A stretch of DNA of 24,418 nt from Clostridiaceae bacterium (GCA_029256485.1 JAQSXU010000045.1:1-24418), one strand, 5' to 3'; positions 1-8,313 are shown, counted from the first letter of the stretch. Made by a program: numbers and translations. Notes: generated by a model not told the origin, from the letters alone.

Positions 1-1
1 A

Positions 2-466
2 TTGAAATGTCCTTATTGTGGTTATTTAGAAAGTAAGGTCATTGATTCTAGAGCTACGGAAGATGATATGGCCATTAGAAGAAGAAGAGAATGTTTAAGT
101 TGCAATAGAAGGTACACAACCTATGAAAAAATTGAGGATATACCAATATTGGTAATTAAAAAGGATATGAGCAGAGAATTTTTTGATAGAACTAAAATAA
201 TAAATGGATTAATAAAGGCCTGTCAAAAGAGACCAGTTTCAAGAAAGCAAATTGAAGCAATTGCAGATGAAGTTGAAAAAAAAATCAATAATGAAATGTT
301 AACCGAAGTTAAATCTGAACATGTTGGGGAACTTATAATGGAAAGCTTAAAAAAAATAGACGAGGTTTCCTATGTAAGGTTTGCATCGGTATATAGACAG
401 TTTAAGGATATTAATACTTTTATGGAAGAAATAAAAAATTTAATGGCTAATAAAAATGACATGTGA
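2..466 (+). CDS. nrdR: Transcriptional repressor NrdR
   Basis: NrdR is a zinc-ribbon plus ATP-cone repressor that binds NrdR boxes upstream of ribonucleotide reductase genes and senses ATP/dATP. The 154-residue protein opens with the zinc-ribbon pairs CPYC (3-6) and CLSC (31-34), followed by the conserved RRRYTTYE-like stretch (NRRYTTYEKIE). The ATP-cone covers roughly residues 48-138. Length is normal for the family. The start is the TTG at base 2, because family members begin MKCP(F/Y)CG; the ribosome-binding site would lie outside the window, so a start further upstream cannot be excluded. In clostridia nrdR often follows sigma-factor genes, which would be off the left edge. The stop codon sits inside a terminator loop. 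Confidence 0.95.
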   Translation: MKCPYCGYLESKVIDSRATEDDMAIRRRRECLSCNRRYTTYEKIEDIPILVIKKDMSREFFDRTKIINGLIKACQKRPVSRKQIEAIADEVEKKINNEMLTEVKSEHVGELIMESLKKIDEVSYVRFASVYRQFKDINTFMEEIKNLMANKNDM

Positions 467-482
467 ATTCATGTCATTTTTT
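452..482 (+). terminator. Terminator overlapping the end of nrdR
   Basis: A 12-bp perfect stem has its left arm AAAAATGACATG at 452-463 and its right arm at 470-481. The six-base loop TGAATT holds the nrdR stop codon (464-466), and the right arm ends in a run of T. It is likely a rho-independent terminator, but the stem is mostly A/T. Confidence 0.75.
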
Positions 483-583
483 ATATACATATTAGTTAAG
501 TCTAAGTTAAATTATAGAATTTTGTAAGCAATGATGCTAAAACAGTGTTAGAATTAAATTATAAAGTATAATGGGGGATTGAA

Positions 584-1315
584 ATGATAATTTCAAAGTT
601 TAAAAATATGAGCAAAATAGAAATAGAAAATTACAGTTTCTATAAAGTTGAATACGGGAGAATAAATTTTATTTTTTCTACTTCTAACAGTGGCTTGGAT
701 ATTAACTGCAATTCAAATGAAGGTATGAATAATATTAAAAATTTAAAAAAATGGTTTGAAGTTGAGAATGTTGGGTATTTAAAACAAATACACAGTGATT
801 TGATATACAATTATGATGGAGAAATACATCAGGGAGATGCAATAATTACGGATAAGTATAATACAGCAGTAGGTATTTTTACAGCTGATTGCGTACCCGT
901 ATTATTGGCTGATACAGAAAAAAATATTGCAGCAGCGGTACATAGTGGATGGCGGGGAAGCTTAAATATGATTGTTTTTAAGACAATTAAAAAACTTAAA
1001 CAAGAGTATGGATGCAAATCAGAAAATATTGTAGCAGTAATAGGTCCGCATATAATGGATTGCTGCTATAATGTTGGAGAAGAAGTTTTTGCCAGCTTTT
1101 CTAACGCCAGCGAATTTAAAAATATTAATATAAATAATAATGGAAAATTAGATTTAAAAGAGATAATTAAACATCAACTTACCATAAGCGGAGTAAAAAA
1201 TGAAAATATGAAGTTTTTAAATATGTGTACTTACTGTAATGAAAATAAGGAATTTCATTCTTACAGAAAGGATAAAACCAGCAAAAGAAATTTTTCTTTT
1301 GTCTATATAAAGTAA
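584..1315 (+). CDS. pgeF: Peptidoglycan editing factor PgeF / YfiH-type laccase-domain protein
   Basis: This is a 243-residue member of the YfiH/DUF152 (Cu-oxidase_4) family. In other bacteria members are reported as purine nucleoside-acting or multicopper-oxidase-like enzymes, and in E. coli as PgeF, which prevents mis-incorporation into peptidoglycan. The metal-binding signature is complete: H70 in KQIHSD, C103 in TADCVPVLLAD and H120 in AAVHSGWRGS, followed by GPHI-DCCYNVG (about 154-166) and the C-terminal CTYC-EFHSYRKD-TSKRN block. The start is ATG 584, with a GGGGG ribosome-binding site at 573-577. Only 23 bases separate it from phoP and no terminator lies between, so it may be read through into phoPR. 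Its substrate here cannot be told from sequence. Confidence 0.9.
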   Translation: MIISKFKNMSKIEIENYSFYKVEYGRINFIFSTSNSGLDINCNSNEGMNNIKNLKKWFEVENVGYLKQIHSDLIYNYDGEIHQGDAIITDKYNTAVGIFTADCVPVLLADTEKNIAAAVHSGWRGSLNMIVFKTIKKLKQEYGCKSENIVAVIGPHIMDCCYNVGEEVFASFSNASEFKNININNNGKLDLKEIIKHQLTISGVKNENMKFLNMCTYCNENKEFHSYRKDKTSKRNFSFVYIK

Positions 1316-1338
1316 CTTTTCATTAAGGAGGAATTATA

Positions 1339-2034
1339 ATGGGAGAAGAAAAAATATTAATTGTTGATGATGAAGAACATATTAGAGAATTGATAAAATT
1401 TAACCTTGAGAATTCAGGATTTAAATGTATTACAGCGGATAATGGAATTGATGCTTTGAAAATTGTAAAAGATGACCAGCCTGATTTGGTTTTCCTGGAC
1501 TTAATGCTTCCTGGCATGGATGGATATGATGTTTGTAAGGAAATAAGAAGAGATAATATAGTTTCATCTACTCCAATAATAATGATTACTGCTAAAAGTG
1601 AGGAGTTAGATAAAATACTTGGATTGGAATTGGGCGCAGACGATTATGTAACTAAGCCATTTTCTGTAAGAGAACTAGTTGCAAGAGCAAAGGCGGTACT
1701 TAGAAGAACAGCAATCAGGCCTGTAGAAAAAAGGGTGGATTTTGCAGATATTAGTATAGATTTCGAAAGACATGAGATCTTTAAAAATGGTAAAAAGATA
1801 GAACTCACATTAAAGGAATTTGAGCTTTTAGAGATATTAATTAAAAATAAAGGAAGAGTAATGACAAGAGATTTTTTGCTGGATAAAATATGGGGATATG
1901 AATACATTGGAGAAACAAGAACTGTAGATGTTCACATTAGACACTTAAGACAAAAAGTAGAGGAAGATGATAAAAATCCAAGGTACATAGAAACTATCAG
2001 GGGAATTGGATATAGATTCAACTATGATGAATAA
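1339..2034 (+). CDS. phoP: Phosphate-response regulator PhoP (OmpR/PhoB family)
   Basis: This 231-residue DNA-binding response regulator has an N-terminal receiver domain (about 4-118) with the acidic pocket D10/D11, phospho-acceptor D54 in FLDLMLPGMDG, T84 and K106 (TKPF). A linker leads to an OmpR-type winged helix (about 132-229) containing the recognition-helix region TRTVDVHIRHLRQKVE and the terminal IRGIGYRF. It starts at ATG 1339 behind a strong AAGGAGG. PhoR begins 12 bases downstream, so the pair is translated from one message. The assignment to PhoP rather than another OmpR-family member rests on the adjacent PhoR-type kinase and pst operon. Expected targets are the repeat-containing promoters before pstS and possibly before the DUF47 gene. 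Confidence 0.92.
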   Translation: MGEEKILIVDDEEHIRELIKFNLENSGFKCITADNGIDALKIVKDDQPDLVFLDLMLPGMDGYDVCKEIRRDNIVSSTPIIMITAKSEELDKILGLELGADDYVTKPFSVRELVARAKAVLRRTAIRPVEKRVDFADISIDFERHEIFKNGKKIELTLKEFELLEILIKNKGRVMTRDFLLDKIWGYEYIGETRTVDVHIRHLRQKVEEDDKNPRYIETIRGIGYRFNYDE

Positions 2035-2046
2035 TGGTGATTTGAT

Positions 2047-3750
2047 ATGAAAAAGAAGTTATTATTATCAATGCTTGCAACTCTACTGTTTAGTTTAATT
2101 ACAATTACCACTTTATTTATTATTTTAGTAAACTATGAACATATTGAAAGTACTAAATCTAATTTAAAAACAAATAATGATTTAATAATAAATATTTTAA
2201 ATAATGAAAACATAAGGGATAAAAGAGAATTTTTCCTAAATGATTTTACTGACTCTGGTATAAGAGTTACATATATAGATAAAGATGGCAGGGTTTTAAT
2301 TGATTCTTTTATTGATAAAGATACAATGGATAACCATAATAACAGAGAAGAGATAATCCAAGCAAGGAAACAAAGGGTAGGATATTCTGTAAGAGAAAGC
2401 ATTTCCTCAAAAGGTGAATATATTTATTGTGCTACTTTATACAACAATGGCTATATAGTTAGAAGTTCAGTGCCATTGAAGACAGTTACAGGGTTAGAGA
2501 GCTCCTATTTAAAGTATTATGCAATAATTTTAATTTTCGCAATATTGGTTTCCTTAATTTTTTCCTCTAACCTTTCATATGCAATTGCCAAACCTATAAA
2601 GGATTTAGAGTTTATAACCTCAAGGATTGCAAAGGGCGAAATGGATAGGAGAGCAAACATTTCCACTAGGGATGAAATAGGCCATCTTGCCAATACATTT
2701 AATAATATGGCTGATAAACTTCAGGAAACATTAGATGACTCCATTGAAAAGCAAAATAGATTAGAAGCCATATTAAAAAGTATGGACAGCGGAGTTATTG
2801 CTGTGGATAAAAATTATAAAATAATAATGATAAATCCATATGCTAAGAAGATATTTGGAATAAATAAAGATATCATTGGTAAAAACTTAATGGATAATAT
2901 TAGAGATTTTGAATTGGAAGATATTATTAAAAATAATAAGGATGAATATACAGAAATAAAGATATATTGGCCAAAGGAAAGGGATCTTAGAATAAAAACA
3001 GCTGACATTATAAATGGCTATGAAAAAATAGGTACTGTGGCGGTTGTTCAAAATATCACTGAGTTTAAAAAACTAGAAAATATGAGATCTCAGTTTGTTG
3101 CAAATGTTTCTCATGAATTAAAGACTCCCTTAACTTCTATTAAAGGTTTTGCGGAAACATTAAAAGATGTACATGATGAAAAAACCAAAGAAAAGTTCTT
3201 AAATATTATAAATGATGAAGCCGATAGATTAACCAGACTTATCAGCGATATTCTCACACTTTCCGACATTGAGAACAGCAAAGAGAGAAAAGCGGAAGAA
3301 ATTGACGTAATAAAAACAATTAACGCTGTATATTATTTGGTAAGTAAATCCGCTGAAAATAAAAATATAAGCATTGCACTAAATTGTGAAAGGGTACCAA
3401 ATATTATTGGAGATGGTGACAAATTTAAGCAAATGATAATAAACCTTGTTGATAATGCAATTAAATATACTGAAAATGGCGGAAAAATAGAAGTTGGCAC
3501 AAGGGCAGAAAACGAAAATTGCATAATTTGGGTAAAGGACAACGGAGTGGGAATACCAAAAGTTCATTTATCAAGACTTTTTGAAAGGTTTTACAGAGTT
3601 GATAAGGCTAGATCAAGGGCTCAAGGCGGAACGGGATTAGGACTGGCAATAGTTAAGCATATAGTCATGAGCTTTAATGGAAGTATTTATGTGAAAAGTG
3701 AAGTTGGTGTTGGAAGTACATTTACAGTTTCAATACCATACAATGAATAA
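2047..3750 (+). CDS. phoR: Phosphate sensor histidine kinase PhoR
   Basis: The 567-residue membrane histidine kinase has two transmembrane helices (about 5-28 and 153-174) flanking an extracytoplasmic sensor region of some 125 residues. A HAMP linker (about 175-227), a PAS domain (about 236-340) and a HisKA domain follow, the last with phospho-acceptor H356 in FVANVSHELKTPLTSIKGF. The HATPase_c domain shows the N box (LVDNAIKYT), G1 (DNGVGIP), F box (RLFERFYRVD) and G2 (GGTGLGLAI). This architecture matches the PhoR/WalK type; the neighbouring genes favour PhoR. The start is ATG 2047 with GGTGAT at 2036-2041. A terminator follows, so phoPR ends here and pstS has its own promoter. In the usual model PstSCAB-PhoU signals phosphate state to PhoR. 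Confidence 0.92.
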   Translation: MKKKLLLSMLATLLFSLITITTLFIILVNYEHIESTKSNLKTNNDLIINILNNENIRDKREFFLNDFTDSGIRVTYIDKDGRVLIDSFIDKDTMDNHNNREEIIQARKQRVGYSVRESISSKGEYIYCATLYNNGYIVRSSVPLKTVTGLESSYLKYYAIILIFAILVSLIFSSNLSYAIAKPIKDLEFITSRIAKGEMDRRANISTRDEIGHLANTFNNMADKLQETLDDSIEKQNRLEAILKSMDSGVIAVDKNYKIIMINPYAKKIFGINKDIIGKNLMDNIRDFELEDIIKNNKDEYTEIKIYWPKERDLRIKTADIINGYEKIGTVAVVQNITEFKKLENMRSQFVANVSHELKTPLTSIKGFAETLKDVHDEKTKEKFLNIINDEADRLTRLISDILTLSDIENSKERKAEEIDVIKTINAVYYLVSKSAENKNISIALNCERVPNIIGDGDKFKQMIINLVDNAIKYTENGGKIEVGTRAENENCIIWVKDNGVGIPKVHLSRLFERFYRVDKARSRAQGGTGLGLAIVKHIVMSFNGSIYVKSEVGVGSTFTVSIPYNE

Positions 3751-3754
3751 TTTC

Positions 3755-3790
3755 AAAACTGTGTAAGCATAATATGTTTGCACAGTTTTT
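3755..3790 (+). terminator. Rho-independent terminator after phoR
   Basis: The arms AAAACTGTG (3755-3763) and CACAGTTTT (3781-3789) pair perfectly. The stem can be extended inward through wobble pairs, and a run of T follows. It separates phoPR from pst. Confidence 0.8.
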
Positions 3791-3811
3791 ATTTATTTAG
3801 ATAAAAAATGC

Positions 3812-3872
3812 TTGTGTTAACTTTAATTAACATTTACATAATAGTGGGTTAACTTGAACATAGTAATATATT
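3812..3872 (+). promoter_or_regulatory. Putative Pho box array and promoter of the pst operon
   Basis: TTAAC-type hexamers recur at TTAACT 3817-3822, TTAACA 3827-3832, TTTACA 3833-3838 and TTAACT 3849-3854. The first two lie 10 bases apart, and the last lies 22 bases after the second. Firmicute PhoP is known to bind tandem TT(A/T)A(C/T)A repeats spaced about one helical turn. There is no good -35 element, as expected for a PhoP-activated promoter. Possible -10 boxes are TAATAT (3864-3869) or TATATT (3867-3872). The block 3812-3833 recurs upstream of the DUF47-pit pair. Assignment to PhoP is inference from repeat form and context. Confidence 0.65.
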
Positions 3873-3919
3873 AAATGTAAACAAGAAGAAAATGATTAAT
3901 TGAATGGAGGACTTAATTA

Positions 3920-4810
3920 ATGAAAAAAAACAGATTAAAAACTATAATAACTGCATTAGCTATAACAGTGTTAGCAAGTGGTCTTGCAGGATGTGGTGCA
4001 AAGAAAGATAACACACAAAACAATACTGCAACAAAAGAAATATCTGGTTCAATTACATTAGCGGGATCAACTGCACTTCAGCCATTAGCAGAGCAGGCTG
4101 GTAAGGTATTTACTGATAAAAATCCAAAAGCTACAATTAATGTTCAAGGCGGCGGAAGCGGTACTGGATTAAAATTGGTTTCTGAGGGAACTGCTGAAAT
4201 TGGAAATTCAGATGTAACTGCTGAATCAAAGCTGGATGCTGCAAAGGCAAAGGAATTAGTTGATCACGAAGTAGCTGCAATAGGATTTGCCATTGTTGTA
4301 AGTAATGATGTTAAAGTTGATTCATTAACAAAAGACCAAATTCAAAAGATTTTTACAGGGGAATATACGAATTGGAAGCAATTAAATGGAGATGATGCTC
4401 CTATTAATGTGATAAACAGAGCTTCTTCTTCAGGAACAAGAGCTACATTTAAAAGTACTATAATGGGCGGAAAAGATGAAAAAGCAGGTTTAGGTACAAT
4501 GCAGGATGCAAATGGAAGTGTTGAAAAGGCTATAGCATCAACAAAAGGATCAATCAGCTACCTGGCTCTTTCATATTTATCTGCAGATGTACAAAAGAAT
4601 TTAAAAATGGTTAAAATTGATGGAGTGGCTGCTACAAAGGAAAATATAACTGCAGGAAAATATCCTTTCTGGTCTTATGAGCACATGTATACAAAGGGAG
4701 AAGCTAATGGCTTAGCTAAGGCATTTATAGATTACATGTCTAGTGCTGATAACAAAGCATTAGTTGAAAAATTAGGATATATTCCAATGACAGATATGAA
4801 GACAAAATAA
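3920..4810 (+). CDS. pstS: Phosphate ABC transporter, substrate-binding lipoprotein PstS
   Basis: PstS is the extracytoplasmic phosphate-binding lipoprotein of the high-affinity Pst transporter. The 296-residue precursor has a signal peptide with lipobox LAGC and lipidated C25. The phosphate-binding loops typical of PstS are visible: GSTALQPL (about 50-57), GGGSGTGL (about 77-84), NSDVTAE, and RASSSGTRATF (about 167-177). The start is ATG 3920 with GGAGG at 3906-3910. It is the first gene of pstSCAB-phoU. A stem-loop without a U-run separates it from pstC, which may set higher pstS expression than that of the membrane components. Confidence 0.96.
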   Translation: MKKNRLKTIITALAITVLASGLAGCGAKKDNTQNNTATKEISGSITLAGSTALQPLAEQAGKVFTDKNPKATINVQGGGSGTGLKLVSEGTAEIGNSDVTAESKLDAAKAKELVDHEVAAIGFAIVVSNDVKVDSLTKDQIQKIFTGEYTNWKQLNGDDAPINVINRASSSGTRATFKSTIMGGKDEKAGLGTMQDANGSVEKAIASTKGSISYLALSYLSADVQKNLKMVKIDGVAATKENITAGKYPFWSYEHMYTKGEANGLAKAFIDYMSSADNKALVEKLGYIPMTDMKTK

Positions 4811-4819
4811 GTTTTTGTA

Positions 4820-4848
4820 AAGGCTGGCTGCTGTATGCAGCCGGTCTT
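4820..4848 (+). promoter_or_regulatory. Stem-loop between pstS and pstC (processing, stability or partial terminator)
   Basis: A 12-pair stem, 4820-4831 with 4837-4848, closes a TGTAT loop. Its GC-rich core is GGCTGC/GCAGCC, with two G-T wobbles further out. The sequence after it is TTAATCTGTTTAAT rather than a T-run, so strong termination is unlikely. A 3' stabilising hairpin for the pstS message or partial attenuation would fit the known excess of binding protein over permease in such operons. Confidence 0.65.
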
Positions 4849-4880
4849 AATCTGTTTAATATAGTATTGAGGAGATAAAT

Positions 4881-5774
4881 ATGATTAAAAGTGATTTTAG
4901 AAAAAAGCTTAAAAATGAATATGTGGGCAGAACTTTTGCCATATTTTGTGGAGCTCTTATTGTTACACTAACATTAGCAATCATAGTTTTTTTAAGTTCA
5001 CAGGGAGTTAAAACTTTTACAAAAGACCATTATTCAATTAGCAGCTTTTTATTCAGTTCAGTATGGGCACCGGATTCAGATAAACCTCAATTGGGGGCAA
5101 AGATTTTCATAGTGGGATCCACACTGACTTCCATTGGGGCAGTTATTATTGCAGCACCCATAAGTATTGCATTGGCCATATTTATGAATTATATTTCTCC
5201 TAAATTGGGAACTACAGTGCTTCAGCCTGCAATGGAGCTGTTCGTTGGAATACCTTCAGTAGTATATGGTTGGCTGGGTGTTAGTATTTTACTGCCAATG
5301 ATAAAAAAGGGATTTGGAGGAATAGGGTTTAGTTTGGCTGCAGGCATCATAGTGTTAAGCATTATGATATTGCCCACAATTGCCAGTATTTCTGCAGATG
5401 CAATTAAGATTATACCTCAGGATTATGTGGAAGCCTCATATGGACTTGGAGCTACAAGATGGCAAACTATTGTAAAAGTTGTAGTGCCAGCTGCAAAAGG
5501 CGGAATATTAACAGGAATTGTTTTAGGTCTAGCAAGAGCTTTTGGAGAAGCTTTAGCAGTACAAATGGTAATAGGAAATTCTATTAAATTAGCTAAAACA
5601 CTGCTAACACCAACTGCTACATTAACCAGTATTTTGACAATGGATATGGGAAATACAGTAACGGGTACATCCTGGAATGATGCTTTATGGTCAATGGCAT
5701 TATTATTACTTATAATTTCATTTATATTCATATTAATAATCAGAGCCATTGGAAAAAGAGGTGAGATTAAATAA
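4881..5774 (+). CDS. pstC: Phosphate ABC transporter permease PstC
   Basis: PstC is one of the two membrane-spanning subunits of the Pst importer. The 297-residue protein shows about six hydrophobic helices, the first at about 17-41. The cytoplasmic coupling loop (EAA-like motif) is DYVEASYGLGATRWQTI (about 181-197), which docks on PstB. The start is ATG 4881 with GAGGAG at 4869-4874. The stop codon overlaps the pstA start by one base (5774), indicating translational coupling. PstC is told from PstA by position and by the conserved FVGIPSVVYGWLG segment. Confidence 0.95.
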   Translation: MIKSDFRKKLKNEYVGRTFAIFCGALIVTLTLAIIVFLSSQGVKTFTKDHYSISSFLFSSVWAPDSDKPQLGAKIFIVGSTLTSIGAVIIAAPISIALAIFMNYISPKLGTTVLQPAMELFVGIPSVVYGWLGVSILLPMIKKGFGGIGFSLAAGIIVLSIMILPTIASISADAIKIIPQDYVEASYGLGATRWQTIVKVVVPAAKGGILTGIVLGLARAFGEALAVQMVIGNSIKLAKTLLTPTATLTSILTMDMGNTVTGTSWNDALWSMALLLLIISFIFILIIRAIGKRGEIK

Positions 5775-6661
5775 TGAATGCTAAAAAGGTTGATAAAATC
5801 TGGACTATAATTTTATATATTATATCAATTTCAGTAGTGTCATTATTGATATTGCTAATTGGATATGTTTTAATTAAAGGGAGTTATTTCCTGAACCCAG
5901 CTTTTTTATTTGGAGCTCCAAAAGTAGGGGAGGCTGGCGGCGGAATTGGACCTATGCTGTATAACTCCTTCCACATGCTGGTTGTTTCTTTGATAATAAC
6001 AATACCACTTGGAGTAGGATCAGGAATATATCTTGCAGAATATGCAAAAGAAGGATTTTTCTTAAATTTAGTAAGATTGTGCATTGAAACTATGGCTTCT
6101 TTACCATCAATAGTGGTTGGATTGTTTGGTTTATTAGTTTTTGTAAACTTAACAAAGTGGGGATTTACATTACTATCAGGAGCACTGGCAATAACAGTAT
6201 TGAATTTACCTGCACTAACCAGAGTCAGCGAAAATGCGATTATTGCTTCTTCAAAAAGCGTTAAAGAAGCAAGTTTAGGACTAGGTGCCACAAGGTGGCA
6301 GACTATTTGGAAAATAGTTTTACCATCTGCTATGCCTCAAATTTTAACTGGAGTAATTTTAGCATCCGGAAGAATTTTTGGTGAAGCCGCAGCACTGCTT
6401 TATACTGCTGGTATGAGTGCTCCAATTTTGCATTTAACCGGTATTTTGAATGGCGGCAAGGCATCTCCAATAAGTGTAATGAGACCAGCAGAAACATTAG
6501 CAGTATATATATGGAAGCTAAACGCTGAGGGCATGGTCCCGGATGCATCTAAAATAGCAAATGGAGCATCAGCTGTATTAATTCTTATGGTTTTGATATT
6601 TAATTTGCTGGCAAGACTAATAGGCAAAAAAATATTTGAATCATACAGTGGAACAAAATGA
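5774..6661 (+). CDS. pstA: Phosphate ABC transporter permease PstA
   Basis: This second permease subunit of the Pst importer has 295 residues and about six transmembrane segments. Typical PstA features are GGGIGPMLYNSFHML, a helix with ETMASLPSIVVGLFG, and the coupling loop EASLGLGATRWQTIWKIVLP (about 166-185). The loop nearly repeats that of PstC, as expected for two paralogues facing the same ATPase dimer. The ATG overlaps the last base of the pstC stop, and its ribosome-binding site (AGAGGTGAG) lies inside pstC. Confidence 0.95.
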   Translation: MNAKKVDKIWTIILYIISISVVSLLILLIGYVLIKGSYFLNPAFLFGAPKVGEAGGGIGPMLYNSFHMLVVSLIITIPLGVGSGIYLAEYAKEGFFLNLVRLCIETMASLPSIVVGLFGLLVFVNLTKWGFTLLSGALAITVLNLPALTRVSENAIIASSKSVKEASLGLGATRWQTIWKIVLPSAMPQILTGVILASGRIFGEAAALLYTAGMSAPILHLTGILNGGKASPISVMRPAETLAVYIWKLNAEGMVPDASKIANGASAVLILMVLIFNLLARLIGKKIFESYSGTK

Positions 6662-6676
6662 GGAGGATGGAATTTA

Positions 6677-7426
6677 ATGGGAATAATTCAAACCAAGGAC
6701 TTAGACCTTTATTATGGAACAGTTCAAGCCCTAAATAAAATCAACTTAAATATTGAAAAAAACGCTGTTACTGCTTTAATAGGTCCTTCTGGATGTGGTA
6801 AGTCAACTTTTCTAAGAACAATAAATAGAATGAATGATTTGATAAGCAGTGTTAAAATAAATGGAAAAGTTTATTTCGAAGGAAAAGATATATATTCTGA
6901 ATATGATGAAATTGAATTAAGAAAGAGAATAGGTATGGTTTTTCAGAAGCCAAATCCTTTTCCAATGACAATTTATGATAATATTGCCTATGGACCCAGA
7001 ATTCATGGAATTAAAAACAAAGCTAAATTAGATGAAATTGTGGAAAAGAGTTTAAGAGGTGCAGCACTTTGGGATGAAGTTAAAGATAGGCTGAAAAAAA
7101 ATGCCATGGGACTTTCAGGAGGACAGCAGCAAAGATTGTGCATTGCACGAACATTAGCTGTTGAACCGGAGATATTACTTATGGATGAGCCCACATCTGC
7201 ATTAGACCCAATATCTACATTAAAAGTGGAAGAACTAATAGAAATATTGAAGAAAGAATATACTGTTATCATAGTTACTCATAATATGCAGCAGGCAGGT
7301 AGAATTTCAGATAATACAGCATTCTTTTTGAATGGAGAAGTAATTGAATTTAATAAGACAGAAGATATATTTTATAAACCAAGGGATAAAAGAACAGAAG
7401 ATTATATTACAGGAAGATTTGGTTAA
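6677..7426 (+). CDS. pstB: Phosphate ABC transporter ATP-binding protein PstB
   Basis: PstB is the ATPase that powers phosphate uptake with PstC and PstA. All ABC motifs are present in 249 residues: Walker A GPSGCGKS (36-43), Q-loop in [18 protein letters not shown] (a PstB hallmark), signature [15 protein letters not shown], Walker [14 protein letters not shown] and the switch histidine in THNMQQ. The C-terminal DYITGRFG is also typical. AGGAGG at 6661-6666 precedes ATG 6677, 15 bases after pstA. Confidence 0.97.
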   Translation: MGIIQTKDLDLYYGTVQALNKINLNIEKNAVTALIGPSGCGKSTFLRTINRMNDLISSVKINGKVYFEGKDIYSEYDEIELRKRIGMVFQKPNPFPMTIYDNIAYGPRIHGIKNKAKLDEIVEKSLRGAALWDEVKDRLKKNAMGLSGGQQQRLCIARTLAVEPEILLMDEPTSALDPISTLKVEELIEILKKEYTVIIVTHNMQQAGRISDNTAFFLNGEVIEFNKTEDIFYKPRDKRTEDYITGRFG

Positions 7427-7449
7427 TTAGTAGAAAGAGGTGAAATAAA

Positions 7450-8106
7450 TTGACACGAAAAGGATTTGATTTTGAACTTCAATACCTTCATAATGACATA
7501 TTGAGAATGGGCAGTATAGTTGAAAAACAAATTCATCAATCCATAGAATCTTTAGTTAATCAGGATGAGAATTTGGCAGATATAGTAATTAAAAATGATG
7601 ACTTAGTGGACGATTTACAAAAGGAAATTGAAAGTAAATGTATAATTCTCATAGCTAGAGAGCAGCCCCTAGCTATAGATCTAAGAACAATTTTTACTTC
7701 AACCAAGCTGGTGACAGATTTGGAAAGAATGGCGGATCATGCAGTGGACATTGCTAAGATAGCAAAAAGATTAAAGAATGAAAAGTTTATTAAAGAACTT
7801 ATAGATCTTCCTAAGATGGCTGATATTGTTCAAAACATGATAAAGGAATCATTAGATGCATATGTTGATGGTAATGTAGATAAAGCATATATTGTATGCA
7901 AAATGGATGACGAAATTGATGAAATTTATAAAAGAGTATTTAATGAATTGCTTCCAATGATGTCAAAGGACAGCAGCATAGTAAATCAAGTAACACAATT
8001 TTTATTTATTTGTAAATATCTTGAACGTGTTGCTGATCACGTTACAAATATTTGTGAATGGACAATTTATCTGGTTACAGGTGAACAAAAGGATTTAAAT
8101 GAATAA
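7450..8106 (+). CDS. phoU: Phosphate signalling complex protein PhoU
   Basis: PhoU is a helical metal-binding negative regulator linking Pst activity to PhoR. Its 218 residues form two PhoU domains (about 15-103 and 117-203), each with the E/D-x-x-x-D metal-binding pattern: DLERMADHAVDIA in the first repeat and YLERVADHVTNICEW in the second. The start is TTG 7450, with GAGGTG at 7437-7442; the resulting N-terminus TRKGFDFELQYLHNDILRMG matches the usual PhoU opening, so the TTG is preferred over the later ATG. It is the last gene of the pst operon and is followed by a strong terminator. Confidence 0.95.
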   Translation: MTRKGFDFELQYLHNDILRMGSIVEKQIHQSIESLVNQDENLADIVIKNDDLVDDLQKEIESKCIILIAREQPLAIDLRTIFTSTKLVTDLERMADHAVDIAKIAKRLKNEKFIKELIDLPKMADIVQNMIKESLDAYVDGNVDKAYIVCKMDDEIDEIYKRVFNELLPMMSKDSSIVNQVTQFLFICKYLERVADHVTNICEWTIYLVTGEQKDLNE

Positions 8107-8115
8107 AAAAATTAT

Positions 8116-8150
8116 GGTACTGATATTAATAAATCAGTACCTTTTATTTT
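8116..8150 (+). terminator. Rho-independent terminator of pstSCAB-phoU
   Basis: A perfect 9-bp stem, GGTACTGAT (8116-8124) with ATCAGTACC (8133-8141), has an 8-base loop and is followed by TTTTATTTT. Confidence 0.9.
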
Positions 8151-8194
8151 ACATGATATCTCGTAAAATTATGGGAATGCTGTCGTAATTTGTT

Positions 8195-8265
8195 TTGTGT
8201 TAAAAATATTTAACATAACTAACAGCATTATTGTTTTGTGTATACGTTAAGAAATGTGTTATAAT
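8195..8265 (+). promoter_or_regulatory. Promoter of the DUF47-pit pair with Pho-box-like repeats
   Basis: TTAAAA (8200-8205), TTAACA (8210-8215) and CTAACA (8219-8224) are spaced 10 and 9 bases apart, like a PhoP repeat array. The stretch 8195-8216 matches the pst promoter block TTGTGTTAA-N6-TTAACAT exactly at all 16 fixed positions. A clear extended -10, TGTTATAAT, lies at 8257-8265, about 50 bases before the start codon. The 11-mer TTGTTTTGTGT occurs twice (8190-8200 and 8231-8241). PhoP control is inference. Confidence 0.6.
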
Positions 8266-8313
8266 GTTAATTGTTTGTTAAGAAAATAATAATAACATCA
8301 TTTGGAGGTAATT

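Noticed and set aside
567..572. TATAAT as the -10 of a pgeF promoter.
   Set aside because: It lies immediately before the ribosome-binding site, which would leave almost no leader, and no matching -35 is found.
829..1017. Minus-strand open frames inside plus-strand genes (here in pgeF; similar ones in phoP, phoR, pstA, der and others).
   Set aside because: They lack ribosome-binding sites and family motifs, and lie wholly within well-supported genes, so they are shadows.
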